A stretch of 52,791 nucleotides of DNA from assembly GCA_002351725.1 (NCBI GenBank), contig DEHD01000012.1, positions 1 through 52,791 on the forward strand. The letters are read 5' to 3'. A program made the translations under genes and the position numbers. The notes below the pieces were generated by a model. The model was given only the letters and a program-made list of their open reading frames with translations, ran no database searches and was not told the origin of the DNA. Positions 1 through 6,722 of the stretch are shown here, one piece after another; position 1 is the stretch's first letter; the number at the start of each line of letters is the position of its first letter. Source of the DNA: Prevotella sp. UBA2809. GTDB lineage: Bacteria > Bacteroidota > Bacteroidia > Bacteroidales > Bacteroidaceae.

Positions 1-54
1 ACGTATTTCAGGCTAAGACAGAAGAATCATTCGTTAACCGCAATGCAAATGTAG

Positions 55-62
55 TACCTTTG
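55..62 (+). promoter_or_regulatory. Candidate -7 promoter element for the HU/smalltalk unit
   Basis: The octamer TACCTTTG fits the Bacteroidetes -7 consensus TAnnTTTG. No clear TTTG -33 box lies 19-21 bp upstream, so only half of the promoter is supported. Transcription would start near 66-69 and give a leader of about 200 nt ahead of the HU gene, carrying the palindromic element and heptamer array described separately. Confidence 0.45.
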
Positions 63-158
63 CGATGCATTTTGAGATGCATCGCGAGTGAAGGCTGCGG
101 CTCAGCATAGCTCGAGCGAGCTCGGCTCTGCATTCGCCTTGCACTTCACTTGCATCGT
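62..158. repeat. GC-rich palindromic (REP-like) leader element
   Basis: A 9-bp perfect inverted repeat (GCGATGCAT at 62-70, ATGCATCGC at 77-85) is followed by a GC-rich stretch holding AGCTCG-AG-CGAGCT near 108-121. It ends with GCCTTGCACTTCACTTGCAT, which is roughly the reverse complement of the segment at 77-96. The whole is an imperfect long inverted repeat able to fold as RNA or DNA. No coding sequence is supported here. It resembles a dispersed palindromic repeat but only one copy is in the window. Confidence 0.5.
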
Positions 159-171
159 AAAAATAAAGCTC

Positions 172-203
172 CCACGTGTGGGCGTAAAATTTCCCACGTG
201 TGG
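172..203. repeat. Two direct copies of CCCACGTGTGG
   Basis: The 11-mer CCCACGTGTGG occurs at about 172-182 and again at about 193-203, 21 bp apart (two helical turns). Each copy contains the palindrome CACGTG and can form a small CCCAC/GTGGG hairpin. The spacing would suit a protein-binding pair or two short leader hairpins. Its function is unknown. Confidence 0.45.
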
Positions 204-224
204 CCGCAAAACTCAATGTAAAAA

Positions 225-259
225 TTCACTATTCACTATTCATTATTCACTATTCACTA
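225..259. repeat. Five tandem heptamers (TTCACTA) before the HU start
   Basis: Five head-to-tail 7-bp units lie at 225-259: four TTCACTA and one TTCATTA. They end six bases before the ATG at 266. The array gives an AT-rich, unstructured stretch at the position of a ribosome-binding region, where no Shine-Dalgarno sequence is visible. It belongs to the group of 7/8-bp arrays discussed in the findings. Confidence 0.85.
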
Positions 260-265
260 AAAACT

Positions 266-787
266 ATGGCACTGAAAGTTAAGGCACAAGAGAAGTTGCA
301 GAAGATTGGCACCTATGCTGGCAAGTATCGCTACATTATGATGCCGGAGTTGTACACCTCACTGTCGCAGGACAAGGTGATTAAGGAGGCTGCTCTGCGT
401 AGCGGCGTTAGTAAGGGAATCATGCAGGCATGCTGGGATGCTGCAGGCGAGGTTATCAAGGCGTGGGCCACCGAGGGTCACTCCGTAGCGCTGCCAGGTC
501 TGGGCACCATGCGATTCGGACTGCGCGCCAAGAGCGTAGAGAAGGTAGACGAGGTTAAGGCAGGCCTCATCACCAGTCGCCGAATCATCTTCACCCCAGC
601 CGTTGAGCTGAAGGACGAGCTGGCAGGCACTGCCATCCAGATTACCTGCTACGACCGCGATGGCAAGGAGGTGAAGCGTGTTACCAGCACCGACAGCGGT
701 GACATCGAGGACCCCGAGAACACCCAGCCATCAAGCGGCGGCGGCCAGACCCAGCCATCAGGCGACGTACCCGGAGAGGGCGATTAA
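266..787 (+). CDS. HU-like DNA-binding protein (Bacteroidetes histone-like family)
   Basis: This encodes a 173-residue protein starting MALKVKAQEKLQK. A longer frame opens at 200, but its first 22 residues are translated from the heptamer array and are not credible. Residues 1 to about 125 fit the enlarged HU/IHF-type fold of Bacteroidetes, with helices containing 'KVIKEAALRSGVSKG', 'VIKAWATEGHSVALPGLGTMRF' and a basic arm around 'KAGLITSRRIIFTP'. The last 30 or so residues form a flexible tail rich in Gly, Ser, Pro and Gln. The protein probably binds and bends DNA in the nucleoid. A smalltalk gene follows, an arrangement I remember as common in Bacteroides and Prevotella, often with an amidase gene next, which is absent here. 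I am confident of the family, but the specific role is unknown. Confidence 0.88.
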   Translation: MALKVKAQEKLQKIGTYAGKYRYIMMPELYTSLSQDKVIKEAALRSGVSKGIMQACWDAAGEVIKAWATEGHSVALPGLGTMRFGLRAKSVEKVDEVKAGLITSRRIIFTPAVELKDELAGTAIQITCYDRDGKEVKRVTSTDSGDIEDPENTQPSSGGGQTQPSGDVPGEGD

Positions 788-814
788 GCGTGCGGGGCGA
801 AAGCCCCAACGCTT
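786..814 (+). terminator. Strong hairpin between HU and smalltalk genes
   Basis: AAGCGT (786-791) pairs with ACGCTT (809-814), and GGGGC pairs with GCCCC across a GAAA tetraloop. It begins within the HU stop codon. No T-run follows; an A-rich octamer array does. It is therefore more likely an mRNA-processing or stabilising hairpin, or a leaky terminator, than a full stop. Confidence 0.45.
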
Positions 815-817
815 AAA

Positions 818-849
818 GGTAAAAAGTTGAAAAGGTAAAAAGGTAAAAA
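818..849. repeat. Four tandem octamers (GGTAAAAA) before the smalltalk start
   Basis: Units GGTAAAAA, GTTGAAAA, GGTAAAAA and GGTAAAAA lie head to tail, ending ten bases before the ATG at 860. On the other strand the unit reads TTTTTACC, which matches the octamers inside the lipoprotein signal peptide at 23502-23551. Confidence 0.8.
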
Positions 850-859
850 ATTAAAGATT

Positions 860-961
860 ATGACTAAGAGAGAAACCATTAAGTTCATCGTGCAGATGAT
901 TGCAAGTATCGCAACCGCGATTGTTACAGCACTGGGAGCCACATCGTGCATGGGCGTGTAG
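860..961 (+). CDS. Smalltalk family micro-protein, 33 aa
   Basis: The 33-residue product begins MTKRETIKFIVQ and ends GATSCMGV. This matches my memory of the Bacteroidales 'smalltalk protein' family (about 30 residues, conserved C-terminal TSCMG). It has a basic N terminus (K3, R4, K8), a hydrophobic stretch at residues 9-26 and a lipobox-like A-T-S-C at 27-30. The layout is that of a lipoprotein signal peptide with only four residues from the cysteine to the end. It lies 72 bp after the HU gene behind a hairpin and octamer array, and a terminator follows. The function of the family is not established. It could be an inner-membrane micro-protein or the precursor of a lipid-modified tetrapeptide. 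Confidence 0.8.
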   Translation: MTKRETIKFIVQMIASIATAIVTALGATSCMGV

Positions 962-989
962 AACCAGAAGCAGACAGGCAAAAAAAAGT

Positions 990-1015
990 AACTACCCGCT
1001 TAACGGCGGGTAGTT
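990..1015. terminator. Bidirectional terminator between convergent genes
   Basis: AACTACCCGC (990-999) and GCGGGTAGTT (1006-1015) form a perfect 10-bp stem with a six-base loop. An A-run lies on the left (981-987) and a T-rich run on the right (1016-1021). It can therefore terminate both the smalltalk transcript and the minus-strand GH3 transcript. The minus-strand stop codon (1000-1002) sits in the loop. Confidence 0.85.
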
Positions 1016-2175
1016 ATTTTTAGTAGCAGTATGCGGCGAACGCTCTGGTTGATGCGCTCCTCGGTGAGCTTGCCCGACTTGACAGCGGCCTCGATGGCAT
1101 CGAAGGCACTGACAAAATCGTGAGGACTCAGCACGATGTCGACACCAGCCACCAGACAGCCTACAACAGCCTCCTCGAGCGTGTACTGCTTAGTGATGGC
1201 GCCCATATCCATGGCATCGGTAACAATGATGTTACGATAGCCCAGCTCGTGACGCAGCTTGTCTTGCAGCATCATCTTCGACATGGTTGAAGGCACATCC
1301 TCGCCCGTAACGTTAGGCGCACTGATGTGGGCCGTCATCACCATCTGGCAGCCCCATTCAATGCCTGCGCGGAAGGTGATAATCTCGCAGTTTAGCATCT
1401 CGGGCCACGTCTTCATGGTCTGGGCATAGCCGTAGTGTGTGTCGGTAGTCACATCGCCATGACCGGGGAAGTGCTTGATACAACCGGTGATGCCAGCATC
1501 CTTCAGTCCTTCGAGATAGTTGGTTACCATGGGTGCAGCCACCTGAGGATAGTCGCTGAAGGCACGGGTGCCGATGATGATGTTGTCGGGGTTGGTATTC
1601 ACGTCGGCTACAGGGGCGAAATCCACGTCGAAGCCGTAGCCCCGGAGGTAGGTGCCGATGGTGTTGCCGCACTCGTAGGCATTGGCAGGATCGCCAGTGT
1701 TGCCGATGGCTGTCATCGACTCGTACTTCTTCACATGGAAGTTAGGATTGTTGGCGATGCGGGCCACACGACCGCCCTCCTCGTCGATGCAGAGCAGCGG
1801 AGAGCCGTTGAGCTGCTTTAACTGAGGAATGAACTGAGCCAGCTGAGCCTCGTCGACGATGTTCCAGGCATACAGGATGATGCCACCCACGGGGTAGTTC
1901 TTGTTAACGCCCTTCATCACATCGTTAACGGTGCGCAGCTCGTATTGCGGCAAGTCGCTATACTGAGTCCAGTGAATGGTGGTATCAAGGCCTTCGGGGC
2001 GCACAAAAAGCAGCTGACCGATTTTCTCGCGCAGAGTCATCTTCTTAAGCATCTCTTCAACCTCGTCCTGCGGCGACGGACCTACGGGGCTATCGTCGTT
2101 TGTACACGCAGTGAAGAACGGGCCACAGACAAGGATGGCGGCCAGCATCCATAGATTAAATCTCTTGTAAATCAT
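1000..2175 (-). CDS. GH3 beta-N-acetylglucosaminidase-like lipoprotein (NagZ type)
   Basis: This 391-residue lipoprotein has a signal peptide ending in lipobox FTAC (Cys24). The single GH3 domain (about 37-391) has the features of the NagZ/beta-N-acetylhexosaminidase branch: substrate loop 'CIDEEGGRVARI' near 129-140, 'KHFPGHGDVTTDTH' at 234-247 with the His-Asp pair typical of NagZ acid/base loops, and nucleophile Asp320 in 'VTDAMDMGAI'. It lacks the second GH3 sandwich and the FnIII domain, also as in NagZ. The likely role is removal of N-acetylhexosamine from peptidoglycan fragments outside the cytoplasm, whereas Gram-negative NagZ is usually cytoplasmic. It is translationally coupled to the upstream dipeptidase by an ATGA overlap. 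Family confidence is high; substrate is inferred. Confidence 0.85.
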   Translation of the reverse strand: MIYKRFNLWMLAAILVCGPFFTACTNDDSPVGPSPQDEVEEMLKKMTLREKIGQLLFVRPEGLDTTIHWTQYSDLPQYELRTVNDVMKGVNKNYPVGGIILYAWNIVDEAQLAQFIPQLKQLNGSPLLCIDEEGGRVARIANNPNFHVKKYESMTAIGNTGDPANAYECGNTIGTYLRGYGFDVDFAPVADVNTNPDNIIIGTRAFSDYPQVAAPMVTNYLEGLKDAGITGCIKHFPGHGDVTTDTHYGYAQTMKTWPEMLNCEIITFRAGIEWGCQMVMTAHISAPNVTGEDVPSTMSKMMLQDKLRHELGYRNIIVTDAMDMGAITKQYTLEEAVVGCLVAGVDIVLSPHDFVSAFDAIEAAVKSGKLTEERINQSVRRILLLKITTRR

Positions 2176-2936
2176 TTCTTAGTATTCTTTACAGGGAATG
2201 TGAAATAGGTATCGGGATAAGGCTCATCTATTAGCGTGAAGTGCCACCACTCGGTGTCGAGCGGTTTGAAGCCGTGGGCCATCATGGCACGGCGCAGAAT
2301 CATGCGGTTGGCAAACTGCTTGGCTGTGATTTTACGGCCTGTGGGCGACTTTGAGTTATCGCCTGTGTACTCGCCAGTCTCAGGATTACCACAGAAGTCA
2401 GGATGACTCTCGGGACCGAACCAGTCGAACGTGCCGCCCATGTCGAGCTCCTTCTCGGCGTCCATGTCAAACAGGGTGAGGTCTACCGTAGAACCGCGGG
2501 AGTGTCCGCTCTTCTCGTAGATGTACTCCTGCTCGAAGAGCACGCTCTTGTCGAGGTCGGGATAGAAATATTTCTTCATCAGCGTGTCGGGGATGTCGGC
2601 AGCCCAGCGCACAAAGTTGTCAACACCCTTCTGCGGGCGGTAGGCATCGTAGATCTTCAGTCGGAAGCCCAGCTTCTTCACTTCGTCGCTAACAGCCTTG
2701 AGCGCAAAGGCAGCCTGGCGGGTAAGCATTGCCGTAGGCTCCTCGTAGCCATCAATACGCGTGCCCACAAAGTTGTAGGTTCCATAATAGCGGATTTCGA
2801 GGATAGCATCGGGCACAACATCAGTCAGCATCACGAAATCACCACTATCGCTGGAAGCATCTTCCTCTGTGTCACTACAAGAGCCGCAAAAACCAACAAA
2901 GATGGCGGCCATCATCCATAGTTTTAAACGTTTCAT
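2172..2936 (-). CDS. D-Ala-D-Ala dipeptidase, VanX/DdpX type (peptidase M15D), lipoprotein
   Basis: This 254-residue zinc dipeptidase is predicted to be a lipoprotein (Cys20 in 'FCGSC'). The M15D signature is complete: 'YDAYRP' with Arg100, 'SGHSRGSTVDLTL' carrying zinc ligands His145 and Asp152, and 'TEWWHF' with catalytic Glu229 and zinc ligand His232. VanX-family enzymes hydrolyse free D-alanyl-D-alanine. This one carries an export signal, so it probably releases D-Ala from peptides in the periplasm during wall turnover. No vanH or vanA ligase is adjacent, so I do not call it a resistance gene. It is the first gene of a two-gene operon, overlapping the NagZ-like GH3 by 4 bp, with a -7 box at 2976-2983. 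Confidence 0.9.
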   Translation of the reverse strand: MKRLKLWMMAAIFVGFCGSCSDTEEDASSDSGDFVMLTDVVPDAILEIRYYGTYNFVGTRIDGYEEPTAMLTRQAAFALKAVSDEVKKLGFRLKIYDAYRPQKGVDNFVRWAADIPDTLMKKYFYPDLDKSVLFEQEYIYEKSGHSRGSTVDLTLFDMDAEKELDMGGTFDWFGPESHPDFCGNPETGEYTGDNSKSPTGRKITAKQFANRMILRRAMMAHGFKPLDTEWWHFTLIDEPYPDTYFTFPVKNTKK

Positions 2937-2975
2937 TTTAGCAGTATATATTGTAAAAGGTTAATATTTCTGCTG

Positions 2976-2983
2976 CAAAAGTA
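2976..2983 (-). promoter_or_regulatory. -7 promoter element for the dipeptidase/NagZ operon
   Basis: On the minus strand this reads TACTTTTG, matching TAnnTTTG, about 40 bp before the start codon at 2936. The -33 region (near 3004-3007) has no clear TTTG. The region 2937-3212 holds no credible gene. Confidence 0.6.
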
Positions 2984-3058
2984 ATAAATATTTTATTATT
3001 CATCGCATTTTTTAAAAAAAAATTGCGTAAAAGTTCTTTTTCTTTAGTATCAAAAAAA

Positions 3059-3082
3059 AGAGCTTGCATCACTGCAGGCTCT
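3059..3082. terminator. Bidirectional terminator at the end of the PUL
   Basis: AGAGCTTGCA (3059-3068) pairs with TGCAGGCTCT (3073-3082) over a TCAC loop with one G-U pair. A-run 3052-3059 and T-run 3082-3088 flank it. It lies downstream of the minus-strand PUL (ending 3213) and upstream of the next minus-strand promoter, so it should separate the two operons. Confidence 0.8.
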
Positions 3083-3106
3083 TTTTTTACTACGTGCATT
3101 TCTGGT

Positions 3107-3156
3107 AGAATTACTCGCTCGACCCAAAGGGTCGCTTGCATAAAGCAAGAATTACT
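3107..3156. repeat. Two small hairpins framed by a 9-bp direct repeat
   Basis: CGACCC-AAA-GGGTCG (3120-3134) is directly followed by CTTGC-ATAAA-GCAAG (3135-3149). The 9-mer AGAATTACT occurs at 3107-3115 and 3148-3156, framing both hairpins. It may be a remnant of a small insertion with target-site duplication, or extra RNA structure at the PUL 3' end. Confidence 0.5.
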
Positions 3157-3212
3157 AACTAATATCAACTATGTATGTACCTAAAACAATTGTTATGTAT
3201 GAGTATGAAACC

Positions 3213-5459
3213 TTATTTTAGTTTGAATGTGTAGTTGGTTGAGAGCTTGTCGGATGCTGTTCCAATCAATGCCTCATATTTGCCGGCATCTGCACGCCAC
3301 TGGCTTGTGGCCTCGTCGTAGTAGCTCAGAGCATCGGCTCCGATGGTGAGTGTTACGTTACGTGTCTCGCCTGGCTGCAGATATACCTTCTGGAAGGCCT
3401 TGAGCTCCTTAACGGGGCGAGCCACCTTGCTGTCCTTGGGCGAGATATAGAGCTGAACAGTCTCGCTACCAGCCACCTTGCCAGTGTTGGTTACGGGGAC
3501 GGTGATGGTCATCTGGGTGGTGGGTGTTAGGTGTTGGGTGTTGGCTGATACCTTGCCCAACTCAAATGTGGTGTAGCTCAGACCGTGACCGAATGCGAAG
3601 AGAGGCTTAATCTTTCGGCTGTCGGTCCAGCGATAGCCCACGTAGATGCCCTCCTTGTACTCCTCGTCGATAATCTTGTAATCCTCGCGCCATGTGCCGG
3701 GATAGCTCTTGGTAGCGTGTGCGCCGCACTGGTCGAGCGATGCATACCATGTGAATGGCAGCTTGCCCGATGGGTTAACGTCGCCAGCCAGAACCGATGC
3801 GATAGCCTCGCCAGCCTCGCTGCCGATGAACCATGCCTGAACCACGGCAGGAACCTTCTGAATCCAAGGCAGGGCAGCGCCGTTACCTGAGATATTGACG
3901 TAAACCAGACGTGGGTTAACCTTGAGGATAGCCTCGATAACCTCGTTCTGTGCGTATGGCAGGTCGTAGCTCTGGCGGTCGTGACCCTCGCAGTCCTGAT
4001 GGTCGCTCTTGTTCAGTCCGCCCACGAAGATTACCACGTCGGCCTGCTTAGCCTTCTCAACAGCCTCAGCAGTGAGCTCGGCCTGAGAGCGAGTCTCGTA
4101 GAGCGAACGGCCCACGGTAACGCCATTGTAGCTCTGAACGGTGTCGCCCACGTAGCCACGGGCGTAGTCCACATCTGCACAACAGAACCTAGCCTTGATG
4201 CCATCCAAGGGCAGGATCTCCTTCTGAGCCTTGAGCGATGAAGAGCCACCGCCTACGGTCATCATCTTGATGGCGTTCTCGCCTACCACCAGAATCTTCT
4301 TCACCTTCTTGGTATCGATAGGCAGCAACGTTTCACCCTTTAACTCTTTCACCTTTTCATTCTTCAGCAGCACAATACCCTCCTGAGCTATCTTGAGCGC
4401 AGCCTCGTAGTGGCTCTCGCTGCAAAGGAATCCGAAAGGCTTGTTGCGTTTCATGGTGGTGCGGTAGAAAAGGCGCAGCACACGGCGCACCTTCTCGTCC
4501 AGCTCCTTAGTAGTATATTTTCCTTCCCAGATAAGCTTCTTGTAAGGAAGCGCCATATAGTAGTTGTCGTATGCGTTGGTTGCACCCATGGTGAGACCAT
4601 CGGTCCACGAACCGAACTCAAGGTCGAGTCCGTTCTTGATAGCCTCCTCGGTGTCGTGGCATCCGCCCCAGTCGCTTATCACCACACCGTCAAAACCCCA
4701 GTCCTTCTTCAGAATCTTGTTGAGCATGGTGGCGTTGTGACAGTTGTGCACACCCTGATAGAGGTTGTAGGCACCCATGATGGTCCATGCCCCACCCTCC
4801 TGAACGGCAGCCTTGAAGGCAGGCAGATAAATCTCATGCAGAGCGCGATCGCTTACTACCACGTTAACCTGATGGCGATACTCCTCGTCGTTGTTCAGCG
4901 CGTAGTGCTTTACGCAGGCGGCCACGCCCTTCGACTGTAGTCCCTGAACGTAGGGCACCACCATGCGCGATGCCAGCCAAGGGTCTTCGCCCATGTACTC
5001 GAAGTTACGTCCGCCCAGTGGTGTGCGATAGATGTTAACACCAGGGCCCAGCATCACACTCTTGTTGCGATACAATGCCTCTTCGCCTAAACTCTCGCCA
5101 TACAGGCGTGCCAGACTGGGGTTCCATGTGGCTGCCAGGCAGGTGAGTGCTGGGAAAGCCACACACGAGTCGTTGGTCTGTCCAGCCTGCTCCCACTCGT
5201 CCCACAGCACGTCGGGACGTACTCCGTGAGGACCGTCGTCAGTCCACAGATCGGGGAATCCCAAGCGTTTTACGCCAGGACTTGAAAACTTACTCTGCGC
5301 GTGGATCACGGCAATCTTCTCGTCGAGCGTCATGCGGCTCAGTGCATCGTCGATGCGCTGCTCGATGGGTTTACTCTCGTCGAGATACACGGGTAGACTC
5401 TGTGCCTGAGTGGTGGCTGATGCGCCTAACAGGAGTGCTGACATGATGATCTTTTTCAT
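3213..5459 (-). CDS. GH3 beta-glucosidase, periplasmic (PUL)
   Basis: This encodes a 748-residue enzyme. I chose the ATG at 5459 (MKKIIMSALLLG), which gives a clean signal peptide cut after TTQA, rather than the ATG seven codons earlier. The (beta/alpha)8 domain carries 'RLGFPDLWTDDGPHGVR', 'KHYALNNDEEYRH' and nucleophile Asp263 in 'VVISDWGG'. The alpha/beta sandwich follows after a linker, then an FnIII-like domain ('VPVTNTGKVAGSETVQLY'). It is the last gene of the PUL and should release glucose from oligosaccharides imported by SusCD. Two repeat arrays lie inside the gene: octamers at 4331-4362 encode the linker NEKVKELKGE, and heptamers at 3516-3543 encode the stretch before the FnIII domain. 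Confidence 0.9.
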   Translation of the reverse strand: MKKIIMSALLLGASATTQAQSLPVYLDESKPIEQRIDDALSRMTLDEKIAVIHAQSKFSSPGVKRLGFPDLWTDDGPHGVRPDVLWDEWEQAGQTNDSCVAFPALTCLAATWNPSLARLYGESLGEEALYRNKSVMLGPGVNIYRTPLGGRNFEYMGEDPWLASRMVVPYVQGLQSKGVAACVKHYALNNDEEYRHQVNVVVSDRALHEIYLPAFKAAVQEGGAWTIMGAYNLYQGVHNCHNATMLNKILKKDWGFDGVVISDWGGCHDTEEAIKNGLDLEFGSWTDGLTMGATNAYDNYYMALPYKKLIWEGKYTTKELDEKVRRVLRLFYRTTMKRNKPFGFLCSESHYEAALKIAQEGIVLLKNEKVKELKGETLLPIDTKKVKKILVVGENAIKMMTVGGGSSSLKAQKEILPLDGIKARFCCADVDYARGYVGDTVQSYNGVTVGRSLYETRSQAELTAEAVEKAKQADVVIFVGGLNKSDHQDCEGHDRQSYDLPYAQNEVIEAILKVNPRLVYVNISGNGAALPWIQKVPAVVQAWFIGSEAGEAIASVLAGDVNPSGKLPFTWYASLDQCGAHATKSYPGTWREDYKIIDEEYKEGIYVGYRWTDSRKIKPLFAFGHGLSYTTFELGKVSANTQHLTPTTQMTITVPVTNTGKVAGSETVQLYISPKDSKVARPVKELKAFQKVYLQPGETRNVTLTIGADALSYYDEATSQWRADAGKYEALIGTASDKLSTNYTFKLK
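3516..3543. repeat. Four heptamers (GGTGTTG) inside the GH3 gene
   Basis: Units GGTGGTG, GGTGTTA, GGTGTTG and GGTGTTG lie at 3516-3543. They encode on the minus strand the residues around NTQHLTPTTQ, just ahead of the FnIII domain. The same heptamer, in the opposite orientation, fills the interdomain linker of the LytTR regulator at 34070-34104. Confidence 0.75.
4331..4362. repeat. Four octamers (TTTCACCT) inside the GH3 gene
   Basis: Units TTTCACCC, TTTAACTC, TTTCACCT and TTTCATTC lie at 4331-4362. They encode a charged linker (NEKVKELKGE) between the two GH3 catalytic domains, where relatives as I recall them usually have a shorter joint. This is the same octamer family as at 818-849 and 23502-23551. 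Confidence 0.7.
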
Positions 5460-5464
5460 TATAT

Positions 5465-5492
5465 AATCTTTAATTCTCAATGTTCAATCCTT
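5465..5492. repeat. Heptamer array at the GH5/GH3 junction
   Basis: Four 7-bp units (AATCTTT, AATTCTC, AATGTTC, AATCCTT) span the gap and run into the last codons of GH5. On the minus strand they read as degenerate ATTAAAG/ATTGAAC units just before the GH3 start codon. Confidence 0.55.
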
Positions 5493-6719
5493 CATCCCCA
5501 TACTCTGTATGTACTCCGTTTGGGGTTTGCAGTTCTCAAAGCGGCAGTTCTTTGCAAACTCGCTGAGCAGCTTGCGGAACTCAACCTGATTGGGGCGTGC
5601 CTCGCGCCATTCCTGATAGGTGTTGCGCGATGTCTCTGAGTACTTCACCACGATGCTGTCCCAACCCTCAGGGCGCTGAATGCCCATCATACACGAATTG
5701 TCCACCTTCTTGTATGGCCAGAATGTGTAGCCGATGTTGTTCTCCTTCAGCACCTTCACAAAGTCGGCCTGCCACTCCATTGTGTTGTGTCCGAACTCGC
5801 CCATGTACATCGGACGGTTGATAGAGTCGCGGAAGTTGATGTAGTGTGTGATAGCCTCCTTGGTGGCTGGTCCGCCGTAGCGATGGCAGGTGTACATCAG
5901 TTTATCGTCGTAGCTGGCATCGTCGAGCATCCAGAAGAAGCTGTTCCAGTGGGCTCCGCCCAGCAGGATGATGTGGTTCTGATCAACATCGCGAATGGCC
6001 TTAACACATTTCTTATATAGAGGCTGCAGCAGCTGGTAGAGCGAATCGCGATTCTCAAAATAGTGTGCGATGGGCTCGTTCATCAGCTCGTAGCCAAGAA
6101 TAGTCGTCTCCTTGCGATAGCGGAATGCTATCTCACGCCAGATGCGACAGAACAGCTCCTGACTCTTCTCGCTCTCGAACAGCCATGGATATCCATGTCC
6201 GTCGTCGATATTGTCGCCTGTCTGTCCGCCTGGGCAGTCGTGCATGTCAAGTATAAGATAGAGGTTGTTTGCCTTGCACCAGCTCACCACCGAGTCGATG
6301 CGCTGGTAGCCGTCTTTCTTGCCAGTCAAGCCCATATAATCCTCATCGGTGAAGAGTTTGTAGTTAAAGGGCAGTCGGATGGTGTTGGCACCCTGCTGAG
6401 CAATGAAATCGATGTCGGCCTTGGTAACGTAGTTGTCCTTGAACTGCTGCCAGAATTCGGCAGTAAAGTCAGGACCTACGGCCTCCTTCATCATCAGGTC
6501 GATCATCCAAGCCGAGTTGGTACGTCCGAAACCGAACATATATCCCTCGGGGTTAAGCCAGTTTCCAAGATTCGTTCCTTGTATCAACAGCTTCTCGCCG
6601 TTGGGTTTGATAAGGTCGTGACCGCTAATGTTCACAAATCCCTTCGCGCCCTTTTGCCCGCCACCTGCAGTGCAGGCAGCGAGTAAAAGCACGATGAGAT
6701 ATAAGAAAGTTTTCTTCAT
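5484..6719 (-). CDS. GH5 family glucanase, lipoprotein (PUL)
   Basis: This 411-residue lipoprotein has lipobox LAAC (Cys16). The GH5 TIM barrel spans about 35-390. It shows 'GTNLGNWLNPEG' near 48-59, Arg115 in 'TIRLPFNY', His160 in 'ILDMHDCPGG', acid/base Glu215 in 'ELMNEP' and nucleophile Glu308 in 'MYMGEFGHN'. The opening 'NLGNWL' recalls fungal-type exo-1,3-beta-glucanases, but the subfamily cannot be fixed by eye. Together with GH16 and GH3 it points to a beta-glucan target. It lies 3 bp after GH16 and 24 bp before GH3, so co-transcription is clear. It may act at the cell surface or in the periplasm. Confidence 0.85.
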   Translation of the reverse strand: MKKTFLYLIVLLLAACTAGGGQKGAKGFVNISGHDLIKPNGEKLLIQGTNLGNWLNPEGYMFGFGRTNSAWMIDLMMKEAVGPDFTAEFWQQFKDNYVTKADIDFIAQQGANTIRLPFNYKLFTDEDYMGLTGKKDGYQRIDSVVSWCKANNLYLILDMHDCPGGQTGDNIDDGHGYPWLFESEKSQELFCRIWREIAFRYRKETTILGYELMNEPIAHYFENRDSLYQLLQPLYKKCVKAIRDVDQNHIILLGGAHWNSFFWMLDDASYDDKLMYTCHRYGGPATKEAITHYINFRDSINRPMYMGEFGHNTMEWQADFVKVLKENNIGYTFWPYKKVDNSCMMGIQRPEGWDSIVVKYSETSRNTYQEWREARPNQVEFRKLLSEFAKNCRFENCKPQTEYIQSMGMKD

Positions 6720-6722
6720 AAT

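Noticed and set aside
200..265. An N-terminal extension of the HU-like protein from 200
   Set aside because: The extra residues are translated from the TTCACTA heptamer array (HYSLFIIHYSL-type), which is clearly leader DNA.
2172..2936. A vancomycin-resistance locus suggested by the VanX-type enzyme
   Set aside because: No D-Ala-D-Lac ligase, vanH or sensor-regulator pair is adjacent, and the protein has a lipoprotein signal, unlike resistance VanX.
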